A model generated the notes under the pieces. That model did not search any database, had not been told where the DNA came from, and saw only the letters and a program-made list of their open reading frames with translations. From NCBI GenBank assembly GCA_031422195.1, contig JANOPZ010000119.1:1-12800 (forward strand): a stretch of 12,800 bases of DNA. Reading direction: 5' to 3'. This DNA comes from JALOTE01 sp031422195. Its GTDB lineage: Bacteria > Pseudomonadota > Alphaproteobacteria > Rhizobiales > Rhizobiaceae. Shown here one piece after another: positions 1 through 6,856 of this stretch; position 1 is the first letter of the stretch; every line of letters starts with the position of its first letter. The position numbers were made by a program, and so were the translations under genes.

Positions 1-1001
1 GTTGCATTGGCTGTTGAATCGACTGTTGAATCGGCTGGAGCCTGTGAGGCAATTGCGCCTGTTGCTAATCTATCAACAGACTTGGCCTTAGTTTGCGGAA
101 CAGTCGGCAGCACTGCAAATTGATTATCCGGGCGATGTGTCGGTGCGGGCACTTTGTTTGCTGGAATATCAAAAATAGTTCCGCGTGAACCCTTGGCCAC
201 CGCAGTATCAGGGTTATTGTCCGGCGCAGAGACGCCCGCATCCGCAGAATATTGATATGTCGGAATGACCAAGGTTTGGCCAGATTGAACGCTGCCCGCT
301 TTGTCGATGCCGTTCACACGAAGAATTTCAGAGGCAGGCACCCCAAAACGGCGCGACAAATTATAGACAGTTTCCCCTTCGCGCATGGTAACCTGTGTGC
401 CGTTAACAGCACTCCAGCCGCCACCCAATTGCGGGGCAGAGTTTATGTTCTGAGCTGCTGTGGCAACTGAGCCGGTTTCAACAGGGTCTATTAAATTGGC
501 AGGCGTTTTTAACGCAACCGGTGCAAGCTTTGGCTGCGGTGCAACAACGGGCTGAACCACTGCAACCTGTCTGGGAATTGAAATAGGCTCAACGGCAGCG
601 CGCGCAGGCGTTTTCAATTGCGAAATCGAGACTGGCGCCAGCGCAGTATTGCGTGCAACAGCAACAGGAGCCGCAGAACCGTTGGAGATTATTTGGTTAT
701 TGTAAGTTGGCTGTGGCAAAAGCGGCCGCGCTGTTTGCTGCACTATTTGCCGAACACCGTTTTGTCCAACATCAAGTGCCGGACGTATGCCAACCCGGCC
801 AATTGAGCCTGTTGACATAGACGAATCAACACCTGGCATTGGCTGATTGGTTAAAGCGACTTGCTGAATTTGTGGCGGCTGCACAGATGCGTAAAGGGAT
901 TGAAAACGCTGCGAGTCAGAGCTGCACCCTGCCAATGCACTGGCACCCAACATTGCAAAACCAATACGCATTAAAGCGCGAACTTGGAACTCTGAACTCA
1001 T
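1..1001 (-). CDS. LysM-domain lipoprotein, probable NlpD/DipM-type M23 peptidase family protein (3' truncated by window edge)
   Basis: Reading the minus strand from an ATG at 1001 gives 333 open codons that run off the left edge with no stop. The N-terminus is a lipoprotein signal: a short hydrophobic stretch from about residue 13 ending in the lipobox LAGC, with Cys26 as the predicted lipidated residue. A second ATG at codon 11 would give a shorter signal peptide but has no better ribosome site. Residues about 30-200 are low-complexity (Pro/Ala/Gln/Val-rich) linker. Residues about 203-248 are one LysM peptidoglycan-binding domain, with the typical features GETVYNLSRRFGV, a central VNGID and the end QTLVIP. 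After this comes another Pro/Ala-rich linker. In related organisms such a protein at this place carries a C-terminal M23 (LytM) endopeptidase domain or a degenerate form of it, which activates cell-wall amidases at division. That part lies outside the window, so peptidase activity is inference. The position downstream of pcm fits the family. Confidence 0.88.
   Translation of the reverse strand, partial: MSSEFQVRALMRIGFAMLGASALAGCSSDSQRFQSLYASVQPPQIQQVALTNQPMPGVDSSMSTGSIGRVGIRPALDVGQNGVRQIVQQTARPLLPQPTYNNQIISNGSAAPVAVARNTALAPVSISQLKTPARAAVEPISIPRQVAVVQPVVAPQPKLAPVALKTPANLIDPVETGSVATAAQNINSAPQLGGGWSAVNGTQVTMREGETVYNLSRRFGVPASEILRVNGIDKAGSVQSGQTLVIPTYQYSADAGVSAPDNNPDTAVAKGSRGTIFDIPANKVPAPTHRPDNQFAVLPTVPQTKAKSVDRLATGAIASQAPADSTVDSTANA
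11..34 (-). repeat. 12-bp tandem duplication in the LysM lipoprotein gene
   Basis: ctgttgaatcga (11-22) is followed by ctgttgaatcgg (23-34), encoding DST(V/A) twice within the linker after the LysM domain. Only two units are visible; more could lie beyond the edge. Confidence 0.7.
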
Positions 1002-1111
1002 TTACGCATACCCGCCAATGCAATGTCCAACACACGGAACAACTGACCCGCTTATTAAAACGCATCAGGGTTACTGCACGGTTAAATGGTATGGTTAATA
1101 AAAAGTAAGCC
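1002..1111 (-). other. 110-bp gap between pcm and the LysM lipoprotein gene
   Basis: No gene or convincing terminator is seen here. On the minus strand the gap holds two TTAACC-type boxes (plus-strand ttaa at 1082-1085 and 1095-1098) spaced 9 bases apart, and a weak purine-poor GGCGGG about 10 bases before the lipoprotein ATG. The size of the gap, compared with the 1-nt spacing between serS and pcm, leaves room for a separate promoter for the lipoprotein gene, but I cannot point to clear -35 and -10 boxes. Confidence 0.4.
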
Positions 1112-1765
1112 CTATAAAATCGCAGCCAAACCGCCTTGAATCGTGGTGAAGCGACCAGTACTCAAATCTTCGCGCTCAAAGCGGCTGCCAATTTTGGTAA
1201 GGCGAACAATGCGCTGAACGGTTTCGCTCGCACCCAATGGCGCGACCATTACGCCGTTTGTGGAAATTAAATCGAGAAAGTGGCGCGGCAAGGTTTCAAA
1301 CGCTGACCATGAAATAATGCGGTCAAAGGTGCCTGCACTGGCATCAAGTGCTGTGGCATCCTCTTGGCGGATGATCACATTTTTGATATTCAATTGTTCG
1401 ACACGCATTCGTGCCGCCTCTGCCAAGCGGTGGTAACGGTCGATTGAAACAACACGTGCTGTCAATGCGCCAAGCACAGCCGCTGTAAAGCCGGAACCTG
1501 TGCCGATTTCCAAAACGCGGCATTTAAGATCAACGTTCAAATAGGAAATCATCTGGGCTTGGAGATCGAGCCCTTCCATTGTTTCACCGCAATCAATGGG
1601 AATAGAACGCGCGATATAAGAAACGTTGGCAGCCATCGGCGGCACAAATGCGCGACGTGGTATGGCCTCGATCGCGCTAAACAAGTGCGCGTTTCCAAAT
1701 CCCCCTGCCCGCGCGCGCAAAATAAACGCGGCAAATCCTTCGCGGTCAGACAAAGTGATTTTCAT
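1112..1765 (-). CDS. pcm: Protein-L-isoaspartate O-methyltransferase family protein (Pcm)
   Basis: This is a 217-residue, SAM-dependent methyltransferase of the PCMT family. The family methylates isoaspartyl residues in aged proteins so that they can return to normal aspartate; it acts in the cytoplasm. Visible marks are RRAFVPP (37-43), the SAM-binding motif I LEIGTGSGF (85-93) with the following acidic VVSIDR (105-110), QEDAT (134-138) and the late strand segment MVAPLG (173-178). The ATG at 1765 is chosen over an upstream TTG (1783) because it starts one base after the serS stop, suggesting translational coupling, while the TTG would lie inside serS. Odd point: the region that reads GQTIS in Escherichia coli Pcm, including the catalytic-site Ser, reads GETME here (60-64). 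I believe rhizobial relatives are also divergent here, so true isoaspartate activity is less certain than the fold. Confidence 0.88.
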   Translation of the reverse strand: MKITLSDREGFAAFILRARAGGFGNAHLFSAIEAIPRRAFVPPMAANVSYIARSIPIDCGETMEGLDLQAQMISYLNVDLKCRVLEIGTGSGFTAAVLGALTARVVSIDRYHRLAEAARMRVEQLNIKNVIIRQEDATALDASAGTFDRIISWSAFETLPRHFLDLISTNGVMVAPLGASETVQRIVRLTKIGSRFEREDLSTGRFTTIQGGLAAIL

Positions 1766-1766
1766 G

Positions 1767-3185
1767 TCAGGCGGCTTTCGCAATCAATGAAACACCGCCC
1801 ATATATGGCCGTAACACTTCTGGCACGGTGATTGAACCGTCCGCGTTTTGGTAATTTTCCAAAACCGCAATCAAGGCGCGCCCAACTGCAATGCCTGAAC
1901 CGTTGAGCGTGTGCACAAAGCGGGTGTCATCAATTGTTGAAGCCCGCGTGCGGGTGTTCATACGGCGGGCCTGAAAATCCCCGCAGTTTGAGCACGATGA
2001 AATCTCGCGGTAAGCATTTTGTCCCGGCAGCCACGCCTCAATATCATAGGTTTTTGTTGCACCAAAACCCATATCGCCGGTTGATAGAACCATCGTACGA
2101 TACGGAATAGCCAAACGTTTCAGCACTTCTTCGGCGCATTTCGTCATACGCTCGTGCTCATCCTTCGAGGCTTCCGGCGTCGTTATACTCACCAGCTCCA
2201 CCTTCATAAATTGATGTTGGCGCAGCATGCCGCGTGTATCCCGCCCTGCAGAACCCGCTTCTGATCGGAAGCAGGGAGTAAGCGCGGTGAAGCGTAACGG
2301 CAGTTCTTTTTCGGAAAGGATTTCACCGGCGACGAGATTGGTCATGGGAACTTCGGCTGTGGGGATGAGCCAAAATTTTTCTTCAGTTGGCGCTGACTCA
2401 AAAATTTCAGAAACGATCTTGGAAAAGCTTTCGCCATCGGCAATTCGATCTTTATGTTCAGGTTTAAAACACGTTTCCATAACTTGATTGGCTTGATCAG
2501 ATCGCGAAATCATAGAAGCACCAAAGAAGAGATCGTCGCCAAATTTTGGCAATTGCCCTGTCCCGAACATAGTTCGGTTATTCACCAACAGCGGCGGGTT
2601 GATTTCGGTGTAGCCGTGCTCGCTTGTATGCAAATCCAGCATGAACTGCCCAAGCGCGCGTTCCAATCGCGCTAACTGGCTCGACAGCACCGTAAACCGC
2701 GAACCTGAAATCTTGGCGGCACGTTCAAAATCCATCATACCCAAGGCTTCACCCAGCTCGTAATGTTCTTTGGGTGTGGTTTCAAAATTGCGGATTGAAC
2801 CATGGTTGCGCAGAACCACGTTTGCATGCTCATCCGGCCCGACGGGCACGTCAGCCGCTGGGATGTTGGGAATGCGGGCCAAAGCATCATTCAAGTCATC
2901 ATTGAGTTTGCGCTCAAGCGTTTCGGCTCCACTCAAAAAAAATTTGATTTCAGCAACTTCGGCTTTTAACCGGTCGGCGGTGGCAGCATCGCCCTTGCCC
3001 ATTGCCGCGCCGATTTCTTTAGAAGCCGCATTGCGTCGGCTTTGCGCTTCTTGCACTTTGGTGATGTGAGCGCGGCGCTGTTCGTCGAGCGCAATCAGTG
3101 TAGCGGACTGAGGTGAAGCACCGCGTTTTGCCAGCGCCTCATCAAGCACGGTGGGGTTTTCGCGGATAAAGCGGATATCAAGCAT
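1767..3185 (-). CDS. serS: Seryl-tRNA synthetase, with an extra segment in the catalytic domain
   Basis: Class II aminoacyl-tRNA synthetase that charges tRNA-Ser (and tRNA-Sec where present) with serine in the cytoplasm. The N-terminus MLDIRFIREN starts the typical tRNA-binding coiled coil (about residues 1-110, with the Lys/Glu/Ala-rich helices). The catalytic core shows the TAE loop (IPTAEVPMTN, 274-283), motif 2 (PCFRSEAGSAGRDTRG, 304-319) with HQFMKVEL after it, the serine-site region EISSCSNCGDFQARR (394-408) and motif 3 (GSGIAVGRALIAVLENYQ, 429-446). The product is 472 residues, whereas bacterial enzymes usually have about 425-430. The excess lies between LPKFGDDLF (212-220) and the TAE loop, where most homologues have only a few residues; here about 222-270 are extra or replaced. 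The reading frame is intact, so it is not a frameshift. Start ATG at 3185 gives the canonical N-terminus. The gap to tatC is 72 bp, and pcm begins 1 nt after the stop. Confidence 0.97.
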   Translation of the reverse strand: MLDIRFIRENPTVLDEALAKRGASPQSATLIALDEQRRAHITKVQEAQSRRNAASKEIGAAMGKGDAATADRLKAEVAEIKFFLSGAETLERKLNDDLNDALARIPNIPAADVPVGPDEHANVVLRNHGSIRNFETTPKEHYELGEALGMMDFERAAKISGSRFTVLSSQLARLERALGQFMLDLHTSEHGYTEINPPLLVNNRTMFGTGQLPKFGDDLFFGASMISRSDQANQVMETCFKPEHKDRIADGESFSKIVSEIFESAPTEEKFWLIPTAEVPMTNLVAGEILSEKELPLRFTALTPCFRSEAGSAGRDTRGMLRQHQFMKVELVSITTPEASKDEHERMTKCAEEVLKRLAIPYRTMVLSTGDMGFGATKTYDIEAWLPGQNAYREISSCSNCGDFQARRMNTRTRASTIDDTRFVHTLNGSGIAVGRALIAVLENYQNADGSITVPEVLRPYMGGVSLIAKAA

Positions 3186-3257
3186 GGCATCACCAAATTA
3201 AATGTCGTGCGCCTGCCATAGATTGCTTGTGAGGCGGCTTCAACCGGTGAAATGGGG

Positions 3258-4088
3258 CTACTCGCCCACCTTTGCAGGCAAGGTTTCTTCAACTGGCGTT
3301 TTAAGCCTGCCTTTTTCAATAATCCGGGCGCAATAAATGCCGATCTCATAGAGCAATATCGTCGGCAGCGCCAAGCTGATCTGGCTAATCGGGTCTGGTG
3401 GGGTGAGCACCGCTGCAACAACAAACGCAGCAACAATGGCGTATTTGCGCTTTTCAGCCATGCCATCAGCAGTGGCTAAGCCAGCACGCGCGAGCAAAGT
3501 CGTCACGACCGGCAATTGGAACACCAGCCCAAAGGCAAACACCAACGTCATAATGAGGCTGAGGTACTCAGACACTTTGGGCAGCAATTGAATTTTAACT
3601 TCGGTATCGGAACCAGATTGCTCCATGCCAAGGAAAAACCACATCACCATTGGTGTGAAGAAAAAATAGACCAGAGCGGCGCCAATCAAGAATAGGACTG
3701 GCGATGCTATCAAAAACGGCAAAAATGCACCACGCTCGCTTTTGTATAGCCCTGGCGCAACAAATTTATAAATCTGCGTTGCAACCATCGGAAAAGATAA
3801 AACCGCAGCGCCAAACATAGCAACTTTAAGTTGGGTGAAGAAAAACTCTTGCGGCGCAGTGTAGATTAACTCAACTTCCCGATGATCAATGCCAGCCCAT
3901 TCCACCGCCCATTTGAACGGCTGCACGAGCATATTGAAAAGCGGTTGTGCATAGGCAAAGCAAATTAGAAAAGCCACGAAAAACGCACCAATCGACCACA
4001 TCAACCTTTTGCGCAGTTCAATCAAATGCTCGATTAGCGGTGCGCTTGAGCTTTCAACATCGTCATCAAAATGTGGCTTGCCACTCAT
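3258..4088 (-). CDS. tatC: Sec-independent protein translocase subunit TatC
   Basis: TatC is the polytopic inner-membrane core of the twin-arginine translocase. With TatB it recognises the RR signal peptides of folded, often cofactor-bearing, proteins. The 276-residue product has the usual size and six hydrophobic spans at about 30-48, 85-105, 123-145, 174-196, 215-231 and 236-255. Family motifs seen are HLIELRKRL (21-29) just before the first span, APQEFFFTQLKV (78-89), KFVAPGLYKSER (108-119), FGLVFQLPVV (186-195) and LTPPDPISQISLALPTILLYE (228-248; key residues DP, SQ, P242 and YE). The start codon overlaps the tatB stop as ATGA, so the two are translationally coupled. The acidic N-terminal extension FDDDVES is common in alphaproteobacteria. 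Confidence 0.98.
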   Translation of the reverse strand: MSGKPHFDDDVESSSAPLIEHLIELRKRLMWSIGAFFVAFLICFAYAQPLFNMLVQPFKWAVEWAGIDHREVELIYTAPQEFFFTQLKVAMFGAAVLSFPMVATQIYKFVAPGLYKSERGAFLPFLIASPVLFLIGAALVYFFFTPMVMWFFLGMEQSGSDTEVKIQLLPKVSEYLSLIMTLVFAFGLVFQLPVVTTLLARAGLATADGMAEKRKYAIVAAFVVAAVLTPPDPISQISLALPTILLYEIGIYCARIIEKGRLKTPVEETLPAKVGE

Positions 4089-4639
4089 GCTTTAACTTCA
4101 GCCTTCTTGGCAACGGGTTTGGTAGCTCTCGTTTTTTTTGTCGGTTCAGGTTGTGCGGCTGTCGCTTTTTTAGCAGTGACTTTTGCTTTTGCTGTAACCG
4201 GAGCCAACTCTGACGGAATGGCAACGGGCAACACCGCCGAAGGCGTTGGTGCAACAAAAGGCGCTGGATCAGCAACCGGCAAAGACGCAGCCGTTACCGG
4301 CGTGCCAGACGAAGCTGAAATAGAATTTTGTGCTTCACTTTTAATGCCTTGCATCTCTCGCTTAACGTCTTCGCCAGCCTTGCGGATAGGGTCAAATGCG
4401 TCTTTCAAAGCATTTTTCGGGTTCAGGCTGCGCACGTCGGCGATTGTTTTGCGCACATCGTCAAGTTCGGCGTCCCGCATCGCATCGGTAAACTGAGACT
4501 GAAACTCATTGGCCATGCCACGTGCTTTTTTAGCGAAACCTGCAAAGGTGCGCAGCATTTTCGGCAAGTCTTTTGGCCCGACCACAACAATCATTACAAT
4601 CGCTATGACCAGAAGCTCAGACCAGCCGACTTCAAGCAT
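4085..4639 (-). CDS. tatB: Sec-independent protein translocase subunit TatB
   Basis: TatB has one N-terminal membrane span followed by an amphipathic helix, and forms the substrate receptor with TatC. Here MLEVGWSELLVIAIVMIVV (1-19) has the conserved Glu in WSELLVI, followed by the VGPKDLPKMLRTF hinge and amphipathic helix (20-32) and the FAKKARGMANEFQ segment typical of TatB rather than TatA. The distal part (about 75-184) is a long Ala/Pro/Thr/Lys-rich tail ending in KKAEVKA, of low complexity and probably disordered, which is common in alphaproteobacterial TatB. Its stop overlaps the tatC start (ATGA). The spacing from tatA is 45 bp. The ribosome site before the ATG is weak. Confidence 0.96.
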   Translation of the reverse strand: MLEVGWSELLVIAIVMIVVVGPKDLPKMLRTFAGFAKKARGMANEFQSQFTDAMRDAELDDVRKTIADVRSLNPKNALKDAFDPIRKAGEDVKREMQGIKSEAQNSISASSGTPVTAASLPVADPAPFVAPTPSAVLPVAIPSELAPVTAKAKVTAKKATAAQPEPTKKTRATKPVAKKAEVKA

Positions 4640-4681
4640 TGCCGTTCACTTTCATTTCACGCTCAGCCTTAAAAATCAGGC

Positions 4682-4885
4682 CTACTTCTTCTCGTTTGCA
4701 TTATGGTCAACGGTTTTTGCAACATCTTCTGCGGCATTATCTGTCTTGTCATCAGCCATGCCGTTTTTGAAGTTCTTAATGCCTTTTGCGACATCACCCA
4801 TCAATTCAGGGATTTTACCACGGCCAAACAGAAGCAGCACTACTGCCAAAACAATCAGCCAATGCCAGATTGAAAAACTACCCAT
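4682..4885 (-). CDS. tatA: Sec-independent protein translocase subunit TatA
   Basis: TatA oligomers are thought to form or weaken the membrane passage used by the twin-arginine pathway. The 67-residue product starts MGSFSIWHWLIVLAVVLLLF, a single short membrane span, followed by the diagnostic FGRGKIPELMGDVAKGIKNF amphipathic helix (about 20-39) and a short charged tail. The ATG at 4885 is preferred over an in-frame TTG at 4894: the ATG has AGGAG nine bases upstream (plus strand 4895-4899), while the TTG would abut that site with no spacing. Position directly upstream of tatB and tatC gives the standard tatABC order. The ABC-ATPase gene ends 38 bp upstream, so read-through from it is likely. 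Confidence 0.97.
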   Translation of the reverse strand: MGSFSIWHWLIVLAVVLLLFGRGKIPELMGDVAKGIKNFKNGMADDKTDNAAEDVAKTVDHNANEKK

Positions 4886-4894
4886 GAACACCAA

Positions 4895-4899
4895 CTCCT
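4895..4899 (-). promoter_or_regulatory. Ribosome binding site of tatA
   Basis: The minus strand reads TATAGGAGTTGGTGTTC before the ATG. AGGAG lies 9 nt upstream of the ATG at 4885 and decides this start over the TTG at 4894. Confidence 0.75.
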
Positions 4900-4923
4900 A
4901 TAATTTTTTCAGCTACCGTCTAT

Positions 4924-6039
4924 CTAGGACTTTTCTTTGTCAGTTTCAAATACACAAACGGCGCGGGGGTCAATAGAAAGATAAACATCGTTCAACTCTT
5001 GCGGAACAAGCCCGCACGGCATTTGTGCCTGCACTGGTGCTGACGCGCCGTTCACGGAAAACAACATAAACTCAGCATCACCTAAAAACCGGCGCGATAA
5101 GATGCGGGCTGGTACGGTGCCACCACCTGAATTGCAGTGCGTATGGGCCAAAACACCGCTAATTCTAATGCTCGCAGACGCCATCAAGCCATTTTTTATG
5201 CCCGGCGCATCCAAACTGCCAAGCGGCGTATCCAGATAATGATCCCGGACAGTGCCTGCAAAAATATTGACTGGTGTGAAGAAAGCAGCGGCAAACAAAC
5301 TGTTTGGCTTGTTGTAGAGTTCTTCCATGCTGCCATGCTGCACCAAACGGCCTTTGTTTAGCAGCGCCAATCTGTCGCCAAGCATCATAGCCTCTTTGGC
5401 ATCGTGCGTTACAATAATGGCCGTAGCGCGGCTTTCACGTAATGCAGACAACGTCTCGCCTCGGATGGCATCTCGAAGTCGCGAGTCCAGGCCCGAAAAC
5501 GGTTCATCAAGAAGCAAGATTGCCGGACGTGGTGCCAAAGCCCGCGCGAGGGCGACACGCTGTTGTTCACCACCAGAAATTTCATGCGGATAGCGGTCTG
5601 CATAGCCAGTCAGGCTGACGCGCTCCAACGCACTCAACGCAGAGCTTCGGGCTTCAGTTCGCGATAATTTATTAAGGCCATAAGCGACGTTCTGCGCCAA
5701 TGTCATATGCGGAAAAAGCGCATAATCCTGAAAAACCATGCCAATTGACCGCTTTTCTGGTGGCAGAAAAAGTCTGGGTCCGGCAATTTCAGTATCGTTC
5801 ATCGTCACGCGGCCACTGGTTTGGCGCTCAACTCCGCTCGCAATACTGAGCAATGTGCTTTTACCGGAACCCGATGGCCCAAGCAAACAGAGTATTTTGC
5901 CGGGTTCAACACTCAATGAGAAATCATGTAATATCTGCGCGCCGGACGAATAAGTGTGGCAAATATTTTCAAAGCCAAGACTTGCCGCAAACGAAACGCC
6001 CACGGGTTGGCGGGCTGGCTGACGGTTCACTTCGTTCAT
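4924..6039 (-). CDS. ABC transporter ATP-binding protein, FbpC/PotA-like, without neighbouring transporter subunits
   Basis: This 371-residue protein is a complete ABC ATPase of the type that powers import of iron(III), polyamines, sulfate or similar solutes (CUT1/FbpC/PotA/CysA group). It shows Walker A GPSGSGKST (54-62), the Q-loop FQDYALFPHMT (103-113; Q104), the signature ISGGEQQRVALARAL (154-168), Walker B ILLLDEP (174-180), the D-loop SGLD (182-185) and the H-loop THD (211-213). LFPHMTLAQNVAYGL and the Walker B/D-loop spelling favour the FbpC/PotA branch. Residues about 255-365 are a C-terminal regulatory part resembling TOBE, with PARILSRRFLGDAEF at 310-324. All catalytic motifs are intact. 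No permease or binding-protein gene is visible on either side; it sits between scpB (40 bp) and tatA (38 bp), in a place where relatives usually have scpB directly followed by tatA. Substrate cannot be told. No strong ribosome site precedes the ATG. Confidence 0.9.
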   Translation of the reverse strand: MNEVNRQPARQPVGVSFAASLGFENICHTYSSGAQILHDFSLSVEPGKILCLLGPSGSGKSTLLSIASGVERQTSGRVTMNDTEIAGPRLFLPPEKRSIGMVFQDYALFPHMTLAQNVAYGLNKLSRTEARSSALSALERVSLTGYADRYPHEISGGEQQRVALARALAPRPAILLLDEPFSGLDSRLRDAIRGETLSALRESRATAIIVTHDAKEAMMLGDRLALLNKGRLVQHGSMEELYNKPNSLFAAAFFTPVNIFAGTVRDHYLDTPLGSLDAPGIKNGLMASASIRISGVLAHTHCNSGGGTVPARILSRRFLGDAEFMLFSVNGASAPVQAQMPCGLVPQELNDVYLSIDPRAVCVFETDKEKS

Positions 6040-6079
6040 TTAGCTGGCTTTGAATAGTATGATCACAAACACCGATCAA

Positions 6080-6856
6080 TCATTCCCGACTCTCTGAGTC
6101 AACAATTCCTGGCGTCAACAAGCCAAGTTCTTCCAAATCAATATCTGTTAGCGCATCTTCATCATCGCCCAGTGCTTCCATGTCAGATGAAGGCATCGGC
6201 ATTTTGAATTGATCCGGTACACGCACGGTCAACAAGCCTGCGCCTTTGAGTTCTTCAACGCCTGGCAGATCATTTAATGTTTCAAGGCCGAAATGGCTGA
6301 GAAATGCCAAGGTCGTGCCGTAGGTTACGGGGCGGCCCGGCGTGCGGCGGCGGCCACGCATTTTAACCCAGCCCGATTCCAGCAAAATATCGAGTGTGCC
6401 TTTTGATGTATCAACACCGCGCACTTCTTCAATTTCAGCGCGCGTAACGGGCTGGTGGTACGCGATAATGGCCATAACTTCCAATGCGGCGCGCGACAGT
6501 TTCTTGCGGGTTTCGATATCGCGATTGAGCAGAAACGATAAATCGCTAGCCGTGCGAAACACATAATGTTCGGCATGCTCAATTAAATTGACACCACGTT
6601 TGGCATAAATTTCACTCAAATGTTCCAAAGCGCCTGAAATGTCGGTGCCTTCCGGCAAACGTGCTTCCAAGGCCTTTTTGCTTACCGGTTCAGCTGAAGC
6701 AAAAATGAGCGCTTCTATCATGCGCGATGTTTCAGCACGTTGCAGGCGTACAACAGGATTTTCAAAGATTGAGCCAACAAAATCAACGCCATCATCACGA
6801 TCTTCTGATGTTGCGGCTTGACCCTGTTCCATTTGGCCCTGTTCCATTTCGTCCAT
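6080..6856 (-). CDS. scpB: Segregation and condensation protein ScpB
   Basis: ScpB is the dimeric winged-helix partner (kite protein) that joins ScpA and SMC in the bacterial condensin needed for chromosome compaction and segregation. In the 258-residue product, the first winged-helix unit lies at about 40-110 (RMIEALIFASAEPVSKKALE). The second has the strongly conserved LEVMAIIAYHQPVTRAEIEE (125-144) and continues through VRGVDTS (145-151), LLESGWVKMRGRRRTPGRP (158-176; RRRTPGRP is the usual marker) and FLSHFGL (185-191). The N-terminal 30 residues and the acidic C-terminal tail (about 215-258) extend beyond the conserved core; the N-terminus has a duplicated MEQGQ unit. Start and scpA stop share one base (TAATG), the classic coupled arrangement. 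ATG at 6856 is supported by this junction, although ATG at codon 4 is also possible. Confidence 0.97.
   Translation of the reverse strand: MDEMEQGQMEQGQAATSEDRDDGVDFVGSIFENPVVRLQRAETSRMIEALIFASAEPVSKKALEARLPEGTDISGALEHLSEIYAKRGVNLIEHAEHYVFRTASDLSFLLNRDIETRKKLSRAALEVMAIIAYHQPVTRAEIEEVRGVDTSKGTLDILLESGWVKMRGRRRTPGRPVTYGTTLAFLSHFGLETLNDLPGVEELKGAGLLTVRVPDQFKMPMPSSDMEALGDDEDALTDIDLEELGLLTPGIVDSESRE
6822..6849 (-). repeat. 15-bp in-frame tandem duplication at the scpB 5' end
   Basis: The 13-bp string ccctgttccattt occurs at 6822-6834 and again at 6837-6849 (period 15), encoding the pentapeptide MEQGQ twice at residues 4-13 of ScpB. Each unit brings its own ATG. Confidence 0.85.

Noticed and set aside
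1082..1098. Pair of TTAA boxes resembling a CtrA binding site upstream of the LysM lipoprotein gene
   Set aside because: The half-sites are 9 bases apart, not the 7 of the CtrA consensus, and A/T-rich TTAA is frequent by chance.
839..1108. Plus-strand open frame of 89 codons across the pcm-lipoprotein gap
   Set aside because: It is mostly antisense to the signal peptide and linker of the LysM lipoprotein, whose lipobox and LysM domain are clear.
4071..4496. Plus-strand open frame of 141 codons that looks like a secreted or membrane peptide
   Set aside because: It is opposite the Ala/Lys/Pro-rich tail of tatB; the low-complexity codons give a long open antisense frame. No ribosome site or family match.
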